DNA from: Acholeplasmatales bacterium
GTDB lineage: Bacteria > Bacillota_I > Bacilli_A > Acholeplasmatales > Anaeroplasmataceae
Assembly (NCBI GenBank): GCA_016288675.1
Contig: JAEELC010000107.1
Span: 1-16,691, forward strand
Reading direction: 5' to 3'
Length of the DNA: 16,691 nt
In this document: positions 1 through 6,822 of the stretch, piece by piece
Position numbering within the stretch: position 1 is the stretch's first letter
How the letters are laid out: every line of letters begins with the position of its first letter
Notes under the pieces: model-generated
The model's input: only the letters and a program-made list of their open reading frames with translations
Told to the model about the DNA's origin: nothing
The model's database searches: none
Program-made: the position numbers and the translations under genes

Positions 1-62
1 CTTTTTAAGCAAAAAATCGTAAATTTTTTAAGTGATTTTTAATGCACCTTAATTGTAACATA

Positions 63-283
63 ATATCCACAAGAGGTATATATAAACTTATCCACACAAA
101 ATGTGGAAAACTTTAGGCTATATTTCTATATTTTATTACAAAAAGTGGAGTGTAAACAAAAGAAAATGCCTTACCTAAAGCATATTAAAACATAATCCAC
201 TTTTCCACATGTGGACAAAATTGTGGATAAGTTATCCACATTTGATATTAAATTTTCCACTTGTTTTTATATAGTTATCCACA
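63..283. other. Chromosomal replication origin (oriC), DnaA-box cluster
   Basis: Four exact copies of the DnaA box TTATCCACA are visible: 88-96 (+), 222-230 (-), 232-240 (+) and 275-283 (+). Variants with one or two mismatches lie at 63-71 (+), 102-110 (-), 193-201 (+), 201-209 (+), 210-218 (-) and 253-261 (+). DnaA binds such boxes to start replication. The boxes at 201-209/210-218 and 222-230/232-240 form two inverted pairs, the second a 19-bp palindrome with one central base. The position, just upstream of rpmH-rnpA-yidC-jag, is the usual dnaA-rpmH intergenic origin of Bacillota. dnaA is expected upstream, outside the window; bases 1-60 show no convincing divergent start codon. That this is the active origin is inferred from box density and gene context. 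Confidence 0.88.
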
Positions 284-598
284 ATGAACCAAAAAAGTAT
301 GAATACATTTTATAAACACATATGAGTACTTTAATCTAAAAAACTTTAATTTTAATAGCACAAAATTTTAATTATTTTATACTAAAAAACTAATGAATAG
401 CATTGATTATTTATTATTAATTTTTGACTATTTTATAGTAAAAGTTCTTAAAAATAAAGGACTTTTTTATCTTTTTTCTAAGATATTTTTTTTATTATTT
501 TTGTATATAAAATAAGGATAATTCCATCCTATATTATATATAAGAGAAAAATAATTGCTTATTCTGCAAACAAAGTTTAAAAAATATATTAATTAATA
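284..598. other. AT-rich gene-free tract beside oriC, candidate unwinding element
   Basis: No ORF of useful size and no DnaA box occurs here. The stretch is extremely rich in A and T, with many runs of A/T longer than 15 bases, especially from 340 to 560. Such DNA next to DnaA boxes is where duplex opening usually happens, so it is a candidate DNA unwinding element. This is an inference from composition and position. A terminator-like hairpin at 440-475 is listed separately. Confidence 0.5.
440..475 (+). terminator. Terminator-like hairpin between oriC and rpmH
   Basis: AAAAGTTCTT (440-449) can pair with AAGGACTTTT (457-466), giving a 10-bp stem with one T-G wobble and a 7-base A-rich loop. 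A T-rich tract up to about 478 follows. The stem is weak (few G-C pairs) and no gene reading into it is visible in the window, so it may be chance in AT-rich DNA. If real, it would end + strand transcripts coming from the origin region before the rpmH promoter. Confidence 0.3.
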
Positions 599-599
599 G

Positions 600-628
600 T
601 TGACAAAAAGTTAAAGATTGATTATAAT
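600..628 (+). promoter_or_regulatory. rpmH promoter (sigma-A type)
   Basis: The -35 box TTGACA (600-605) and the -10 box TATAAT (623-628) both match the consensus exactly and are separated by an ideal 17 bp. Transcription should start near 635, about 32 bases before the rpmH start codon. This is the strongest-looking promoter in the window and probably drives rpmH, rnpA, yidC and jag. Confidence 0.92.
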
Positions 629-666
629 CGTTTTTGCATGGTTTCGTACGAAAGTGAGGCTATATT

Positions 667-801
667 ATGAAGAGAACATATCAACCAAACAAACATAAAA
701 GAAAAGTAACTCATGGTTTCCGTGCCAGAATGGCTACTAAGAGCGGACGTAAGGTTGTCGCTGCTAGACGTGCTAAAGGCCGTTACCAATTAACTAAATA
801 A
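667..801 (+). CDS. rpmH: 50S ribosomal protein bL34
   Basis: This encodes a 44-residue, very basic protein beginning [18 protein letters not shown] and ending in KGRYQLTK. It carries the hallmark bL34 features: the KRTYQP N-terminus, the GFRARM segment and the [17 protein letters not shown] tract. The length equals the usual 44-46 residues. bL34 is a small protein of the large ribosomal subunit. The start is supported by a GTGAGG ribosome binding site at 654-659. It is the first gene after the origin and heads the conserved rpmH-rnpA-yidC-jag cluster. A consensus promoter lies at 600-628, and a hairpin with a T-tract at 821-880 separates it from rnpA, which would give more rpmH than rnpA message. 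Confidence 0.97.
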   Translation: MKRTYQPNKHKRKVTHGFRARMATKSGRKVVAARRAKGRYQLTK

Positions 802-820
802 GTTATTATTTGATAATACT

Positions 821-880
821 AGAACTACCAGATCAAATGAAAAGTTTTAAATTTTTTCTTGTTGGTAGTTCTTTTTATTT
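821..880 (+). terminator. Hairpin with T-tract between rpmH and rnpA (partial terminator)
   Basis: AGAACTACCA (821-830) pairs perfectly with TGGTAGTTCT (863-872) across a 32-base loop, and TTTTTATTTTATT follows. It resembles an intrinsic terminator with a large loop. No new promoter is evident before rnpA, so it probably attenuates read-through rather than stopping it completely. Confidence 0.6.
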
Positions 881-895
881 TATTAGGAGATATTC

Positions 896-1231
896 ATGAA
901 CAAACAGTATCGCATAAAAAAGAGCAATGAAATTGAAACAGTTCTTAAGAAAGGTACTAAAGCCTACTCAAGATATTTCATCTGCTATAAATATATAAAT
1001 AACGAAACCACTCATTTTAGATTTGCGACTAGTGTTGGAAAAAAGATCGGAAATGCTGTTGTAAGAAATCATACAAAGCGTCGTATTCGTGCTGCAATTG
1101 ATACTTTCAATCTAGCATCTAAGAAAATGGATGTTTTCATTATTGCTAAGCCATCTGTAAACGAATTAGATTTCAATGGCTATGTACAACAAATTAAATA
1201 TTTGTTAGAAAAATTACATATAATTGATTAA
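896..1231 (+). CDS. rnpA: Ribonuclease P protein component
   Basis: The 111-residue basic protein is the size of RNase P proteins (about 110-120). It holds the family signature GNAVVRNHTKRRIR at residues 52-65, the RNR motif that contacts the catalytic RNA and metal-binding region. RnpA partners with the rnpB RNA, not in this window, to remove 5' leaders from pre-tRNA in the cytoplasm. The ATG has an AGGAGA ribosome binding site at 885-890. It follows rpmH by 94 bases containing a partial terminator, and the yidC ribosome binding site begins at its stop codon, so rnpA and yidC are likely translated from one message. Confidence 0.96.
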   Translation: MNKQYRIKKSNEIETVLKKGTKAYSRYFICYKYINNETTHFRFATSVGKKIGNAVVRNHTKRRIRAAIDTFNLASKKMDVFIIAKPSVNELDFNGYVQQIKYLLEKLHIID

Positions 1232-1241
1232 AGGAGTTCAA

Positions 1242-2276
1242 ATGAAACGTTTTTTAAGAAGAAATTTAGGTAAAATAGCTTTAATTTCTTTAGTATTAAT
1301 CTTTGTTGCTTCTCTTACAAGTTGTAGAACTAATGCCAATGATTGGTATTCAAAGAGTTATACAACATGGGGAGCTGAGTTTAATTTCAAAGACTCACAA
1401 AATCGTTTTAGTTTCTGGCAAGCCTTATGGGGATGGCCTGTTTCATTATTATCATATCCATTTGCATTCTTAATGCATGGTATTGGTAGTATTTGCGGTG
1501 GTTCATATTTCTGGGGTATTGTTTTCACAACTCTTATTGTAAGAACAATTGCTTGGCCTATTTACTCAAAGACTAATAGTCTTCAAGTTAATATGTCAAT
1601 TATGCAACCAGAAATGCAAAAGATTCAAGCTAAGTATGCTAATCGTACAGATCCTGAAAGCCGTCAACGTATGAGCCAAGAAATGATGAAATTATATAAG
1701 AAATACCACGTAAATCCTCTTGGATGTGTATTCCCTATGTTAATTCAATTCCCAATTTTCATGGCAATGTATGAATGTGTTCGTCGTATTCAAGCTTCTA
1801 CTGTTACTTACTCAGCAAATGGTGTTGTTCAAACAACAGCTCCTGGTGTTTTTGCTTTAGCTAACACAAAATTATTTGGTTTCTTTGAAATCAATACTTC
1901 TGTTTTAGCTTCAAATTCAGTTGATGTACCTCGTGCTACAGAACCTAAAGACATCATTTTTGGTATTGTAATTGCTGTATTATTTGCTGGAGTTACATTC
2001 TTAAGCCAACAACTTGCAAAGAGAAAACCAAAGTGGCAAAAAAATCGTGTTCAAGTTCAAACTGCTGAACAAGAACAACAAGCAAAGATGATGAATATTA
2101 TGAATTTCGTCATGATTGCTATGTTTATGTATTTCTCATTAACTTCTACTGCCTTATCTATTTATTGGTTAATCGGTGGTATCTACCAATTATTCCAAAG
2201 CTATATTGGCCGTAAGATTAATGAAAAGAAATATTATAAGTTAAAAGAACAAAGTAATATCATTACAAACAGATAA
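1242..2276 (+). CDS. yidC: Membrane protein insertase YidC (YidC2/SpoIIIJ type)
   Basis: This is a 344-residue insertase that places proteins in the membrane alone or with SecYEG. Residues 10-27 are a hydrophobic signal followed by the lipobox-like LTSC, so Cys28 is the probable lipidated N-terminus. There is no large extracytoplasmic domain of the Gram-negative kind. Hydrophobic segments lie near 58-82, 88-108, 157-180, 238-257 and 286-322. Arg101 in TLIVRTIAWP matches the conserved arginine of the hydrophilic groove, and residues 111-156 form the charged cytoplasmic helical region. I start at ATG 1242 because AAGGAG (1231-1236) lies six bases before it; an in-frame upstream start at 1224 would overlap rnpA and lacks a site. 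The tail is short (IGRKINEKKYYKLKEQ), without a long basic extension. Confidence 0.95.
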   Translation: MKRFLRRNLGKIALISLVLIFVASLTSCRTNANDWYSKSYTTWGAEFNFKDSQNRFSFWQALWGWPVSLLSYPFAFLMHGIGSICGGSYFWGIVFTTLIVRTIAWPIYSKTNSLQVNMSIMQPEMQKIQAKYANRTDPESRQRMSQEMMKLYKKYHVNPLGCVFPMLIQFPIFMAMYECVRRIQASTVTYSANGVVQTTAPGVFALANTKLFGFFEINTSVLASNSVDVPRATEPKDIIFGIVIAVLFAGVTFLSQQLAKRKPKWQKNRVQVQTAEQEQQAKMMNIMNFVMIAMFMYFSLTSTALSIYWLIGGIYQLFQSYIGRKINEKKYYKLKEQSNIITNR

Positions 2277-2288
2277 GCGGGTGACAAG

Positions 2289-2885
2289 ATGCAAAAAAGA
2301 ATTCAAATTGAAGCAAATTCAAGTGAAGAAGCTTTAAATCTAGCTGTAGAAAAATTTCATGTTTCTAGCGAACATATTTTCGTTAATGAAATTTCAGAAA
2401 ATAGCTATGAAGCTTTACTTGATATAAGCTTAGCTTTAGAGGGTAAAAAATATCTTGAAAGTATTCTTCAAAATTTTGGTGTTGACTACAATATTGAAGT
2501 TCGTACTTTAAATCAAGAAAAAGAAATCCATTATGCAATAGATTCATCAGAAAATCCTTTATTAATTGGTGTTAAAGGAAGAACTGTTGATGCTTTACAA
2601 ACATTATTAAAGAACCTTTTAGGTGCTTATACTAATGAAAAATTAATGGTTACTCTTGATATTGGTAACTATAAAGAAAACAGAAAGAGACAGCTTGAAA
2701 TTCTTGCTACAAAAATTGGTAAAGAAGTTGCTTCTACTAAGCAACCTGCAAAATTAAAACCAATGTCAGCCTATGAAAGACTTATTATTCATGAAAAATT
2801 AGCCGACTGGCGTGATGTTTATACTGAGTCTGAAGGTGAAGGCGAAGAAAGAGCAGTCGTTGTTAAACCAAGACTTGATAAGTAA
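2289..2885 (+). CDS. jag: Jag/KhpB RNA-binding protein
   Basis: The 198-residue protein has the three Jag domains in order. Residues 1-50 are a Jag-N domain, predicted by similarity in layout. Residues 76-145 are a KH domain whose GXXG loop is GVKG at 94-97. Residues 157-195 are an R3H domain with Arg164 and His168 in AYERLIIHEKLADW. The protein binds RNA and, with KhpA in streptococci and relatives, affects cell elongation and division. It begins 12 bases after yidC, a nearly universal neighbour in Bacillota, with a poor GGGTG ribosome binding site that suggests translational coupling. A strong terminator follows at 2896-2922, closing the rpmH operon. Confidence 0.93.
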   Translation: MQKRIQIEANSSEEALNLAVEKFHVSSEHIFVNEISENSYEALLDISLALEGKKYLESILQNFGVDYNIEVRTLNQEKEIHYAIDSSENPLLIGVKGRTVDALQTLLKNLLGAYTNEKLMVTLDIGNYKENRKRQLEILATKIGKEVASTKQPAKLKPMSAYERLIIHEKLADWRDVYTESEGEGEERAVVVKPRLDK

Positions 2886-2895
2886 TGTAAATTAT

Positions 2896-2922
2896 GAAGA
2901 CCAAATTTGGTCTTCTTTTTTT
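2896..2922 (+). terminator. Intrinsic terminator after jag
   Basis: The 20-base perfect palindrome from 2896 to 2915 (GAAGACC stem arm, central AAATTT) is followed by seven T residues at 2916-2922. It ends the rpmH-rnpA-yidC-jag transcript immediately upstream of the first parS site. Confidence 0.9.
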
Positions 2923-2924
2923 AT

Positions 2925-2940
2925 GGTTTCACGTGAAACC
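2925..2940. promoter_or_regulatory. parS site 1 (ParB/Spo0J-binding palindrome)
   Basis: GGTTTCACGTGAAACC is a perfect 16-bp palindrome that differs from the Bacillus-type parS consensus TGTTTCACGTGAAACA only in the two symmetric outer bases at each end (GG/CC versus TG/CA, of which one per end differs). ParB binds such sites near the origin, loads as a CTP-dependent clamp, and recruits SMC for chromosome segregation. Its place between the jag terminator and a second parS, under 3 kb from the DnaA boxes, fits the role. No parA or parB gene lies in the window. Confidence 0.9.
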
Positions 2941-2960
2941 TAAATTTATTTATTCTAAAA

Positions 2961-2976
2961 TGTTTCACGTGAAACA
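2961..2976. promoter_or_regulatory. parS site 2, exact consensus
   Basis: TGTTTCACGTGAAACA is an exact match to the bacterial parS consensus and is fully palindromic. It starts 36 bp after site 1 with 20 bp of AT-rich sequence between the two. Its right end directly touches the -35 element (TTGTTA, 2977-2982) of the promoter for the following gene, so ParB bound here could compete with RNA polymerase. Confidence 0.95.
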
Positions 2977-3005
2977 TTGTTAGAAATTTAAATTTGTTTT
3001 ATAAT
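2977..3005 (+). promoter_or_regulatory. Promoter of the C92 peptidase-like gene, apparently leaderless
   Basis: TTGTTA (2977-2982), a 17-bp spacer and TATAAT (3000-3005) form a good sigma-A type promoter. Transcription would begin about seven bases after the -10 box, near 3012, which is the A of the likely ATG start codon. No ribosome binding site is present. The mRNA would thus be leaderless or nearly so. Confidence 0.65.
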
Positions 3006-3011
3006 GGTACT

Positions 3012-3737
3012 ATGAAAAATATGAAGAGAATTTTAGGTATTATTACCTTATTATTGATTTCATTTATTTTTGTAACTACGGTTAGGGAAAATATAATTGT
3101 TGATAATAAAACAAAAGAAATAACTAAAGATGCAATTTTAGATGAAAGGAAATCTAATGATTTTGCTAAATATTATTATAAAGAGGATAAGGATTATTAT
3201 AAAAGAAAGGAACATTTAAATCCTGGTTCATTTTGTGATATTTTAGTAACACTAAATTCTAATACTGTGCCTCCATTTAAGGATCTTATTGATTTAACAA
3301 TTGGAGGACATGTTGCAATATGTGGTATGTATTATAAAGATCAATACTTTAAAATGCTAGAAAGTGACACAATTGATACAACCTTTAATGATGATTATAA
3401 ATGTGTTTCTTTATCTCCAAAAGCGGAATGGGATAATTCTTTTTTATACCCTAATTATTACATTTTACGCGTGGATTTAACTGAAGAACAAGCTTATTGT
3501 GTATTTAATGAAGCTATTTCTATGCTTGGCGATCCTTATAATATTACGTTTCTTTTAAACACAAAAAATACTCATTATTGTAGTGACCTTGTTGCTAAGT
3601 GTTTTAGAAAAGCTCACATTAATATTAATCCTGATTTTGGTGCGACAACTGTTATTGATATTTTAGCTAGTAAATATACTCATGTTGTTGCCTATAAGGT
3701 TAGAAAAAATAACGTTGATTATTATTATACTTTATAA
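3012..3737 (+). CDS. Membrane-anchored permuted papain-like (YiiX/C92 family) protein
   Basis: The product has 241 residues. Residues 5-24 are a hydrophobic N-terminal anchor or uncleaved signal after a short basic stretch, so the rest probably lies outside the membrane. The motif order is that of circularly permuted NlpC/P60-papain enzymes of the YiiX/YaeF type. GSFCDILVT near 72-80 leads to GGHVAIC with candidate catalytic His100, then Glu117 (LESD), and finally HYCSDLVAKCF with candidate nucleophile Cys190. Known members are thought to act on peptide or lipid amide/ester bonds; substrate here is unknown. Start choice is uncertain: ATG 3012 coincides with the predicted transcription start, ATG 3021 is three codons later, and a TTG at 2994 lies inside the promoter. 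No ribosome binding site precedes any of them. The gene stands alone between the parS pair and dnaX. Confidence 0.7.
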   Translation: MKNMKRILGIITLLLISFIFVTTVRENIIVDNKTKEITKDAILDERKSNDFAKYYYKEDKDYYKRKEHLNPGSFCDILVTLNSNTVPPFKDLIDLTIGGHVAICGMYYKDQYFKMLESDTIDTTFNDDYKCVSLSPKAEWDNSFLYPNYYILRVDLTEEQAYCVFNEAISMLGDPYNITFLLNTKNTHYCSDLVAKCFRKAHININPDFGATTVIDILASKYTHVVAYKVRKNNVDYYYTL

Positions 3738-3793
3738 TAAAAAAATCCTTTACCTAAAGTATAAAATATTTTTTTAATTTAATGATAAAATGC

Positions 3794-3822
3794 TTATAAA
3801 TATTACATATTTATGATATAAT
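3794..3822 (+). promoter_or_regulatory. dnaX operon promoter (extended -10)
   Basis: TGATATAAT at 3814-3822 is an extended -10 element (TG-n-TATAAT). A weak -35-like TTATAA lies at 3794-3799 with a 17-bp spacer. Transcription would begin near 3829, very close to the ribosome binding site, giving a leader of only about 12 bases before dnaX. Confidence 0.65.
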
Positions 3823-3840
3823 TTAAGCGAGGTGTTAACT

Positions 3841-5535
3841 ATGTCTTATATGGCTCTTTATCGTGCTTATAGACCTCAAACTTTTAAAGAAGTTGCAGGT
3901 CAAAAGCCTATCATTCAAACATTAAAAAATGCTATAAAACTTAATAAAGTAGCACATGCATATTTATTTGCAGGACCACGTGGAACTGGTAAGACAACTA
4001 TGGCTAAAATTATGGCTAAAGCCTTAAACTGTGAGCATGGTCCAACTGATGATCCTTGTAACGAATGTGAAATTTGCAAAGGAATTACAAAAGGGACAAT
4101 TCCTGATGTAATTGAAATCGATGCTGCAAGTAATAATGGTGTTGATGAAATACGTGAGCTTAGAGACAATGTTAAATATTTACCATCAGTTTGTAAATAT
4201 AAGGTATATATTATTGATGAAGTTCATATGCTATCTCAAGGTGCGTTCAATGCCCTTTTAAAAACACTTGAAGAACCACCAGCACATGTAATCTTTATTT
4301 TAGCTACTACTGAACCACATAAGATTCCAGCTACAATCTTGTCTCGTTGCCAACGCTTTGATTTCCAAGCAGTTAGAGAAAACGATATGATTGAAAGATT
4401 AAATACTGTTTGTAAGGAAGAAAAGATTAAGATTACAGATGAGGCTATTCAATTAGTTGCATCTTTTTCTGAAGGTGGTATGCGTGATGCATTATCTCTT
4501 CTTGATGAATCTATTTCTTATTCTACAAAAGATATTATTGATGAAGCTGATGTACTTGCTGTTTCAGGAAATGTTTCTGATTTAAATATTTTAAATTTAT
4601 TGCGTGAAGTTGAAAATAATGAATCAGCTAAGGCTTTAGATATATTAAATAAAATATTGGATGAAGGTAAAGAAATATCTAAAGTAATTTCAGATATTAT
4701 GACATTTCTAAGAAATGTCTTATTATTTAAGATTAATAAAATTACTTCTACAAAAGAAATATATAAGCAAGATGAATATATTAGCTTTGCTAATAGAATA
4801 TCTACTAATTTAGTTTATAAATATTTAAACTTATTAAATGACTGCTTAAATGATATTAAATATACAAATCAAAAAAGAGCTTTTCTTGAAATTTGTATTA
4901 TCAAGATGAGTGATAAGAGTGCTGTTGTTGATATTGATTCTTTAATGAGAAGAATTGATTCTTTAGAAAGAACAATTGAAAATTTAAAGAATCAACCTAT
5001 TACTCAACAAACTAATATGATTAACGAACCAATGTTTAGTAATATTACTCCATTTGATGAAATTGATAGAAATATTGAATTTGATTATTCTAAATGTATT
5101 TCTACAGCAGATGTTAATGTTGTATTAAACAATGGTGATAAAGAATTAAAGCTTACTGTTAACAATATGCTACCTAAATTAGTTGAAAATTATAATTTAC
5201 TTGAAGGTATTAAAACTATGGCTGTTTCAAAGAAAACTGCTATATTTACACTTTCAACTGTTGGTACTTGTAACAGAATGATGAAGGATCCAAATTATAC
5301 AAATATCTTGAATTTCTTTAAAGAATTAGGATTAAAAGAAGTATTCTTTATCGATAAAAAGAATAGTGATGAAATTTTACAAGATTTCTTAAGCAAGTTT
5401 AAGGCTGGAGATAAGAGTCCAATACTTGACAATCACGATATAAGAATTTTAAAATATGTAAAGACAAAGGAAGTAAGCGAATCAAGTGATGGATTAGATG
5501 ATTTATTTGATTCGGACTTGATTGAGGAGGAATAA
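3841..5535 (+). CDS. dnaX: DNA polymerase III subunit gamma/tau
   Basis: This 564-residue protein is the clamp-loader ATPase of the replisome. Walker A is GPRGTGKT at 45-52, zinc-binding cysteines are 64, 73, 76 and 79, Walker B is DEVH at 126-129, and the sensor-type SRC motif is at 168-170. The AAA+ and lid domains are followed by the helical collar (to about 360) and a C-terminal tau-like region. I prefer ATG 3841 because GAGGTG (3829-3834) is six bases upstream; a GTG at 3832 would sit inside that site. No clear A-AAA-AAG slippery heptamer was found, so a separate frameshifted gamma form is not indicated. It heads dnaX-ybaB-recR, and the ybaB ribosome binding site is inside its last codons. 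Confidence 0.97.
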   Translation: MSYMALYRAYRPQTFKEVAGQKPIIQTLKNAIKLNKVAHAYLFAGPRGTGKTTMAKIMAKALNCEHGPTDDPCNECEICKGITKGTIPDVIEIDAASNNGVDEIRELRDNVKYLPSVCKYKVYIIDEVHMLSQGAFNALLKTLEEPPAHVIFILATTEPHKIPATILSRCQRFDFQAVRENDMIERLNTVCKEEKIKITDEAIQLVASFSEGGMRDALSLLDESISYSTKDIIDEADVLAVSGNVSDLNILNLLREVENNESAKALDILNKILDEGKEISKVISDIMTFLRNVLLFKINKITSTKEIYKQDEYISFANRISTNLVYKYLNLLNDCLNDIKYTNQKRAFLEICIIKMSDKSAVVDIDSLMRRIDSLERTIENLKNQPITQQTNMINEPMFSNITPFDEIDRNIEFDYSKCISTADVNVVLNNGDKELKLTVNNMLPKLVENYNLLEGIKTMAVSKKTAIFTLSTVGTCNRMMKDPNYTNILNFFKELGLKEVFFIDKKNSDEILQDFLSKFKAGDKSPILDNHDIRILKYVKTKEVSESSDGLDDLFDSDLIEEE

Positions 5536-5537
5536 TT

Positions 5538-5849
5538 ATGAATCAAGCAACAATGATGCGTCTTAGAAAGATGCAAAAGGAAATGATGGATGCACAAAAG
5601 AAGTTAGAAGAAACTGTATTTACAGGTACTTCAGGTGGTATTGTAACTGTTTCTATGACTGGTGCTCATGAAATTAAAGAAGTTAAGATTGATCATGACG
5701 CTTTTGAATCTAAGGATGACATCGAAATGATCGAAGATGCTGTTAAGGCTGCTATTGCTGATTGCATGAAGAAGATTGAACAAGCTAGCCAAGAAGCCAT
5801 GGGTGGATTTGCAAACATGGGTATGGGTGGTCTAGGAGGACTATTCTAG
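5538..5849 (+). CDS. ybaB: YbaB/EbfC family nucleoid-associated protein
   Basis: The 103-residue protein has the normal YbaB length and sequence pattern: an N-terminal helix rich in Met, Lys and Gln (RLRKMQKEMMDAQKKLEE), a central sheet (GIVTVSMTGAHEIKEVKI) and a C-terminal helix ending in a Gly/Met-rich tail (MGGFANMGMGGLGGLF). YbaB dimers bind DNA and are almost always encoded between dnaX and recR, as here. The start is set by AGGAGG at 5525-5530, inside the end of dnaX, with only two bases between the genes. This arrangement implies coupled translation. Confidence 0.95.
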   Translation: MNQATMMRLRKMQKEMMDAQKKLEETVFTGTSGGIVTVSMTGAHEIKEVKIDHDAFESKDDIEMIEDAVKAAIADCMKKIEQASQEAMGGFANMGMGGLGGLF

Positions 5850-5853
5850 TCTT

Positions 5854-6453
5854 ATGAATTACCCACGTCCTATTGAAGATTTAATATCTTCATTTATGCG
5901 TCTTCCTGGTATAGGTAGAAAGACTGCGGAACGTTTAGCTTTATATGCTTATTCAAATATGAGCGAAGATGAAGCTAAACAGTTTGGACAGAATTTTATC
6001 AATTTAAAAAAGAATCTACATACATGCCCTATTTGTGGTAATTTAACTGAAAAATCAACTTGTGATATTTGCAGTGATTCAACTCGTAATCATTCTCAAA
6101 TTATGGTGGTTGAAACTGTTAAAGACTTATTTATAATGGAAAATTTAGGTCAATTTAAGGGTGTATATCACGTTTTAAATGGTGCTATTGATTTTACAAA
6201 TGGTATTGGTGTAGAGGATATAAGAATAGCGCCACTTTTAGAGCGTGTTAAAGAAGGAAATATTTCTGAAGTTATTCTTGCATGTAATGCAACATTACAA
6301 GGAGAAACTACTTCAAGATATATTAAAACCCTTCTAGAAGATAGTGATTGTTTAGTTACTCGTCTTGCACATGGTCTTCCTATAGGTGGAGACCTTTCAT
6401 ATGCAGATGAAATGACAGTTTTAAAGGCTTTAGAAGGAAGAATAAAATACTAA
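5854..6453 (+). CDS. recR: Recombination mediator protein RecR
   Basis: The 199-residue protein matches RecR in length and domain order. Residues 8-30 hold a helix-hairpin-helix (RLPGIGRKTAERLA). Cys58, 61, 70 and 73 (CPICG...CDIC) form the zinc finger. Residues 81-175 are the Toprim domain, including the VVE and GVYHVLNG segments. The C-terminus carries RLAHGLPIGGDLSYADEMT. RecR works with RecO, and in some species RecF, to load RecA on single-stranded DNA. Its ribosome binding site AGGAGG (5834-5839) is within the end of ybaB, at a rather long spacing of 14 bases. Its stop overlaps the next start by one base (TAATG). Confidence 0.96.
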   Translation: MNYPRPIEDLISSFMRLPGIGRKTAERLALYAYSNMSEDEAKQFGQNFINLKKNLHTCPICGNLTEKSTCDICSDSTRNHSQIMVVETVKDLFIMENLGQFKGVYHVLNGAIDFTNGIGVEDIRIAPLLERVKEGNISEVILACNATLQGETTSRYIKTLLEDSDCLVTRLAHGLPIGGDLSYADEMTVLKALEGRIKY

Positions 6454-6815
6454 TGAAAGTTCATTTTTATAGTTTTACAGACGGAAAAAAATCAATTTCA
6501 TATGAAACAGATTTAACGTTACTTGATAAAGGATATAGATTTAAGGATCATTCGATTGAAAATACGAGTTTAGAGTTTCATATTATTGACCAAAATCATG
6601 TTCAAATGTATAGAAATGGTGCTGTTAACAGCAAGATGGATTTCATTATAGGAAAATCTACTAAATCAAGTTATTTTAGTGATTCATTATCATTTGAATT
6701 TGATGTGTTAACTCATGCTATTACAGTTAAAAATAATGCTCTTTCAATTGAGTATGATTATTATTATCAAGGAGATAAGATAGGCAAAATTAAAGTTGGT
6801 CTATTGATTAAATAA
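6453..6815 (+). CDS. DUF1934 (YwiB-like) beta-barrel protein
   Basis: This 120-residue protein has alternating hydrophobic and polar residues typical of a small beta-barrel (YFSDSLSFEFDVLTHAITVK, then YDYYYQGDKIGKIKVGLLIK). I recognise it as probably DUF1934/YwiB-like from length, strand pattern, the KVH start, the IGKIKVGLLIK ending and its position next to rpoE, where YwiB-like genes also sit near rpoE in Bacillus. No catalytic motif is visible and the biochemical function is unknown. The start codon overlaps the recR stop (TAATG), so it is the last gene of the dnaX operon. No clear terminator follows; the rpoE promoter begins eight bases later. Confidence 0.65.
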   Translation: MKVHFYSFTDGKKSISYETDLTLLDKGYRFKDHSIENTSLEFHIIDQNHVQMYRNGAVNSKMDFIIGKSTKSSYFSDSLSFEFDVLTHAITVKNNALSIEYDYYYQGDKIGKIKVGLLIK

Positions 6816-6822
6816 ATAGCCC

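Noticed and set aside
1..60. Start of divergent dnaA on the - strand
   Set aside because: No start codon with a ribosome binding site and an open frame is visible on the - strand in this stretch, so dnaA is assumed to lie outside the window.
171..180. TTACCTAAAG shared with 3750-3759
   Set aside because: A 10-base match between two AT-rich intergenic regions is expected by chance, and neither copy has further flanking similarity of note.
3738..3793. Possible terminator after the C92-family gene
   Set aside because: CTTTACCTAAAG would leave only a two-base loop, and the T-run is not directly attached to a usable stem.
3915..4169. Open frame of 84 codons on the - strand inside dnaX
   Set aside because: It lies entirely within the Walker A to Walker B region of dnaX, has no ribosome binding site, and shows no recognisable protein pattern.
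5350..5370. Possible dnaX frameshift site (GATAAAAAG)
   Set aside because: Only five A residues precede the G, so the A-AAA-AAG slippery heptamer is incomplete, and no stimulatory hairpin was seen after it.
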